The translations under genes and the position numbers were made by a program. The notes under the pieces were generated by a model. It was not told where the DNA came from. It did no database searches and was given only the letters and a program-made list of their open reading frames with translations. From Mycolicibacterium septicum DSM 44393 (lineage in GTDB: Bacteria > Actinomycetota > Actinomycetes > Mycobacteriales > Mycobacteriaceae), in the NCBI RefSeq assembly GCF_000455325.1, contig NZ_HG322951.1:979005-1043004 (forward strand): DNA of 64,000 nt. The letters are read 5' to 3'. Position 1 is the stretch's first letter. Each line of letters opens with the position of its first letter. This document shows, piece by piece, positions 60,859 through 64,000 of the stretch.

Positions 60859-61605
60859 GTGAGGCGCGTCACAGCCGAGCTGCAGGTCGCAGACTACGAG
60901 AAGGTCTTCGCGGTGCTCGATGCCTGCGATGACGCAGCCGACTTCACCGAGTTCCGCCGTGCCGTCGTGGACGCGATCCGTCAGGTGTTCGAGGTCCGCG
61001 GCGTCACGTTCTTCACCGGGCCGTCGGTGGCCGGCGCATTCTCCGACACCGCCCCGGTCACCACCGATCGCGAGCACGTGCTGCTCGAGGACTACATGAG
61101 CAGGTGGCGCGGGCACGACGTCTTCGCCACCCCGGTGGCCCTGAGGCAACTGCACACCGCGGGATCGGTCAGCCTGCGCGAGCTGCCCACTGTGCCCGCG
61201 TCGGCGGCCCCTTATGTCGAGCAGTTTCTGCATCGGGCCGGCCTGCGCTCGTGCAATGCGTTCACCTTCCCGATGGGCAGCGCCGCGCACGGGCTGCTCG
61301 GCGTGTTCGATCCCGACCCGGACGCGGTCGACGCGCGGGATGCCTCGGCACTGCGGTTGCTGTGCCGGCGCCTGCGCGGACTGGCGCGTCCGCTGCTGCC
61401 TGCCGCGCGGACCGACCCGCTCGCGCAGCTGTCGCAACGGCAACGCGATGTCGTCGAATTACTGGCCCGCGGGAAGACCAACGCTCATATCGCCGAGACG
61501 CTGTGCCTGACCGAGGACACCGTCAAGAAGTACGTGAGCCGTGCTCTCGCGACGACGGGCTGCCGGTCACGTACCGAGCTTGCGGTCCTTGCGGCCACGC
61601 CCTGA
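60859..61605 (+). CDS. LuxR-family regulator with a GAF-like sensor domain
   Basis: A 248-residue protein from GTG 60859. The N-terminal 170 residues form an autoinducer/GAF-type sensor domain (VFAVLDACDDAADFTEFRRA, GSAAHGLLGVFDPDPDAVDA). The LuxR helix-turn-helix is LSQRQRDVVELLARGKTNAH, then IAETLCLTEDTVKKYVSRAL. It ends in a 39-base overlap with the convergent TetR gene. The probable target is the divergent LLM oxidoreductase. Confidence 0.9.
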   Translation: MRRVTAELQVADYEKVFAVLDACDDAADFTEFRRAVVDAIRQVFEVRGVTFFTGPSVAGAFSDTAPVTTDREHVLLEDYMSRWRGHDVFATPVALRQLHTAGSVSLRELPTVPASAAPYVEQFLHRAGLRSCNAFTFPMGSAAHGLLGVFDPDPDAVDARDASALRLLCRRLRGLARPLLPAARTDPLAQLSQRQRDVVELLARGKTNAHIAETLCLTEDTVKKYVSRALATTGCRSRTELAVLAATP

Positions 61606-62244
61606 TGTCGATTTCCGCTTTGCGGGTGGGGCGGTGCCGGCCTGATCGAGTTGCAGGATGGCCGCGTCGATCAGGCTGCGCAGGATCTCGTCGGTGCTGA
61701 ACGAACTCAGCCACAGGTGCGGAGTATCGGTGCGGTGCAACATCGCCACGCCGTGCACGGCGACCGACAGGGCCGCGGCGATCCGGTCGGATTCGGGGGT
61801 CGGCGGTGCCTGCGGCTCATCGCCGCGGCAGGCCAGTAGGCCCCGGGTGACGATCGCCAATGCCTGCCGGGCGGCCGGCGAGGTATCGGTGATCTGGCTC
61901 ATCAGCGCGTAGCGCAGCGGATGGCGCTCGGCGAACGACACGTAGGTCTGGCAGCCCAGGAATAGTCGCTCGCGTGGGGGCTTGCTGCCGGTGCGGTGCT
62001 CGGCGATCTCCTCGGACACCTGCGCCCAACTCGCTTCGGCCACCGCGTCGAGCACGCTGTCGCGGTGTTCGAAGTGCGCATAGACCGACGGGGCCGCGAT
62101 GCCGGCCTCCCGAGCGATGCTGCGCAGCGAGACCTCGGCCTCGTTCTGTGCGGCGTCGATGACGCGGATGGCGGCCGACAAGATCTCGTCGCGGAGAAGC
62201 GCACCCTGACCACGCACATTGCGTCGGCGAGGGGCGGAAACCAT
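61567..62244 (-). CDS. TetR-family transcriptional regulator
   Basis: A 225-residue regulator with the helix-turn-helix VSLRSIAREAGIAAPSVYAH, followed by FEHRDSVLDAVA, and a TetR_C-type domain. It diverges from the mmpS-mmpL operon, with a 14-base palindrome just upstream of its start. This arrangement is common for TetR control of MmpL transporters. Confidence 0.9.
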   Translation of the reverse strand: MVSAPRRRNVRGQGALLRDEILSAAIRVIDAAQNEAEVSLRSIAREAGIAAPSVYAHFEHRDSVLDAVAEASWAQVSEEIAEHRTGSKPPRERLFLGCQTYVSFAERHPLRYALMSQITDTSPAARQALAIVTRGLLACRGDEPQAPPTPESDRIAAALSVAVHGVAMLHRTDTPHLWLSSFSTDEILRSLIDAAILQLDQAGTAPPAKRKSTSGRGRKDRKLGT

Positions 62245-62253
62245 GCCCGTATG

Positions 62254-62267
62254 CTAACACGTGTTAG
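62254..62267. promoter_or_regulatory. TetR operator of the mmpS-mmpL locus
   Basis: CTAACACGTGTTAG is a perfect 14-base palindrome ten bases before the TetR start. It is well placed for autorepression; its distance from mmpS (about 270 bases) leaves open whether it also controls the transporter. Confidence 0.75.
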
Positions 62268-62535
62268 GTTAGGGCTCGCTCATTTGGCGCGCCTGCCCAC
62301 TATAGGTGGCGGTGCCTGGCCCTGGCGGCATTTCTGCGCGCAGGGCGGCGTTGTCGACGCCCGCGTCCGGGTTTCACTCAAAACGATTGCCGCTCAGCGG
62401 ATTAAGTGATTTCCATGCACCTCTCGATTCTTGAGAGGTCACTCGATTCCATCAACTTTACAGCTGTTTGCTTATGGTTGTAAGGTCACCATTCATGTTG
62501 GGTGCGGTAGCGCGAAACACGCCTGGGTGCAGGCG

Positions 62536-62973
62536 ATGAAGACGCTGGTGAGCGCGTTGGCGCGGATGTGGATTCTGCTGGCGATCGTCGTGGTGGTCGG
62601 CGCGGGCGGGTTCGTCATCAACCGGTTCCACGGGGTGTTCGGCACGCAGCGGCTCGCCGGCGGTGACGCCCGGGTCGAGAACATCGTCTCGACCGTGCCC
62701 AAGTACGTGACCTACGAGGTGTACGGACCTGCCGGAACTTCCGGGATGGTCAGCTATATCGACGAACATGCGCAGGCGCAGGAAGCGCAGTTCAGCGCCC
62801 TGCCCTGGACGCTGACGCTGACCACCACCGTGCCCAGCGTGTTCGCGAACGTCATCGCGCAGGGCGACAGCGGGGCACTGGGCTGCCGCATCACGGTCAA
62901 CGGCGAAGTGCGCGACGAGCAGTCCGCCGACGGATACACCGCCACCACAAGCTGTTTGGTGAAGGCGGCATGA
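62536..62973 (+). CDS. mmpS: MmpS-family accessory membrane protein
   Basis: From ATG 62536 (GTG 62527 is an alternative) the protein has 145 residues. A membrane anchor lies near the start (MWILLAIVVVVGAGGFVINR). The extracytoplasmic domain has VPKYVTYEVYGPAGTSGMVS, YIDEHAQAQE and LPWTLTLTTTVPSVFANVIA, then GCRITVNGEV, the usual MmpS pattern. Upstream in-frame codons lack a plausible site. It is coupled by ATGA to mmpL and serves as its partner for lipid or siderophore export. Confidence 0.92.
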   Translation: MKTLVSALARMWILLAIVVVVGAGGFVINRFHGVFGTQRLAGGDARVENIVSTVPKYVTYEVYGPAGTSGMVSYIDEHAQAQEAQFSALPWTLTLTTTVPSVFANVIAQGDSGALGCRITVNGEVRDEQSADGYTATTSCLVKAA

Positions 62974-64000
62974 GCGGCCACCGTAGCGTCGAGGGCGCCC
63001 GGCCGCCGCTGTATCCCCGACTGATCCGCATGCTGTCGGTGCCGATCATCTTGTTCTGGCTGGCGGCCACCATCGCGGTGAGCGTGCTGGTGCCGCAGTT
63101 GGAGATCGTCGGCAAGAACAACGCCGTCTCGCTGTCTCCCCAGGACGCGCCGTCGGTGATCGCGATGAAGCACATCGGCGAGAAGTTCGGCGAGTTCAAC
63201 TCCGACAGTGCACTGATGGTGGTGCTGGAAGGCGACGAGCCCCTCGGCGACGACGCCCGCCGCTTCTACGGCGAACTGGTCGCCAACCTGGAACGCGACA
63301 CCGAGCACGTCCAGCACGTGCAGGATTTCTGGGGTGATCGCATCACCTCGGCCGGCTCGCAGAGCGAGGACGGCAAGGCCGCCTACGTCCAGGTGAACCT
63401 GGCGGGCAACCAGGGCTCCACCCAGGGGGTCGAAGCCGTCGACGCGGTCCGCGAGAGCGTCGAGCACACCCAGGCGCCGCCAGGTATCCGGGCCTACGTC
63501 ACCGGACAGGCCGCTCTCGTCGCCGACACCAACGAGGCCGGCGACAAGAGCATGGTGAAGATGACCGCGGTGACGCTGGCCGTCATCGCGATCATGCTGC
63601 TGGTGGTCTACCGCTCGTTCGGTGCCACGCTGATCGCGCTGTCGGTCGTGCTCGTCGAGATGAGCATGGCGCGCGGGCTGATCGCCGTGCTCGGATCCGT
63701 GCACGCGTTCGGTCTGTCGACCTTCGTGGTCAGCATCCTCACCGCGCTGGCCATCGCGGCCGGCACCGACTACTGGATCTTCCTGGTCGGCCGCTACCAC
63801 GAGGCCAGAAACGCCGGCGAAGAGCGTGAAACCGCCTACTACACCACGATTTCCGGTGTCACCCACGTCATCGCCGGATCCGGGCTGACCATCGCGGGCG
63901 CGATGCTGTGCCTGCACTTCACCCGGCTGAACTACTTCAACACCCTCGCCATCCCATGCGCTCTGGGCATGCTGGTGATCCTGGTCATGGCACTGACCTT
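62970..64000 (+). CDS. mmpL: MmpL-family RND transporter (5' part, runs off the window)
   Basis: The gene starts at ATG 62970, overlapping mmpS by four bases, and continues beyond the end of the window; 343 codons are visible. An N-terminal membrane segment (MLSVPIILFWLAATIAVSVL) is followed by a porter domain and the membrane helices from residue 190 on (MTAVTLAVIAIMLLVVYRSF). AAGTDYWIFLVGRYHEARNA has the Asp-Tyr pair of the MmpL proton relay. It is expected to export a lipid or drug with MmpS. Confidence 0.95.
   Translation, partial: MSGHRSVEGARPPLYPRLIRMLSVPIILFWLAATIAVSVLVPQLEIVGKNNAVSLSPQDAPSVIAMKHIGEKFGEFNSDSALMVVLEGDEPLGDDARRFYGELVANLERDTEHVQHVQDFWGDRITSAGSQSEDGKAAYVQVNLAGNQGSTQGVEAVDAVRESVEHTQAPPGIRAYVTGQAALVADTNEAGDKSMVKMTAVTLAVIAIMLLVVYRSFGATLIALSVVLVEMSMARGLIAVLGSVHAFGLSTFVVSILTALAIAAGTDYWIFLVGRYHEARNAGEERETAYYTTISGVTHVIAGSGLTIAGAMLCLHFTRLNYFNTLAIPCALGMLVILVMALT

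Noticed and set aside
1..64000. CRISPR array, insertion sequence or prophage
   Set aside because: No regularly spaced repeats, transposase, integrase or phage gene cluster was seen; the sheath gene and transposase-like helix-turn-helix stand alone.

Overview
The window is high-GC actinobacterial DNA and reads as the chromosome of a rapidly growing mycobacterium (Mycolicibacterium-like). The evidence is a complete mceA-F set, MspA-family porin genes in tandem, an MmpS/MmpL pair, several F420/FMN luciferase-like monooxygenases, a DUF5313 protein, a DUF4185 protein, a secreted LIP-family lipase and eight TetR regulators, many with clear palindromic operators. No sequence search was possible; all names come from motifs and family knowledge.

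Layout. 1-1.6 kb: the end of a VWA protein and a CbbQ/NorQ-type AAA+ ATPase. 1.6-11.3 kb: a GMC oxidoreductase divergent from a tightly coupled mceABCDEF operon plus a secreted protein; no yrbE permease genes precede mceA. 11.3-13.6 kb: an esterase and a TetR regulator sharing twin operators, then a CadD-type transporter. 13.6-15.2 kb: a decayed stretch with a small tRNA array (Leu, Lys, two Arg intact; three degenerate copies) and a frameshifted amine-oxidase remnant. 15.3-18.9 kb: a small membrane protein, a coiled-coil protein with a HicB-like tail, an orphan OmpR-type response regulator, and two tandem MspA-family genes, the first interrupted by an in-frame amber codon. 18.9-21.7 kb: an N-terminally extended GAPDH and a lone contractile-tail sheath protein.

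21.7-29.8 kb is an envelope/redox region: an L,D-transpeptidase divergent from dsbA-ccdA-blaI-blaR1-like genes, with a 25-bp perfect palindrome between them; a DUF5313 protein divergent from an ArsR regulator with its own palindrome; and a secreted CPYS-type DsbA divergent from a molybdopterin oxidoreductase over a Fur-like box. 29.8-46 kb is a run of catabolic units, each a TetR or XRE regulator beside its likely target: a steroid-dehydrogenase-like flavoprotein, lipase, DUF1214 plus sulfotransferase, GH6 cellulase, SDR, VOC, nitroreductase, RidA, an SMP-30-like protein, XRE-cupin plus PaiB-like protein, and an NtaA-type monooxygenase.

46.2-49.6 kb holds the most unusual locus: a translationally coupled pair in which gene 1 fuses a trypsin-like protease to a DNA/RNA non-specific endonuclease, and gene 2 fuses a transposase-like helix-turn-helix to a DUF4185 (arabinanase-type) domain. 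Neither has a visible signal peptide. 49.6-64 kb: more flavin monooxygenases, a ThiD-like kinase, PhzF, a Rieske oxygenase with its TetR, a 1076-residue adenylate cyclase-ATPase, an unknown TetR-coupled protein, a LuxR regulator, and a TetR-mmpS-mmpL unit that runs off the end.
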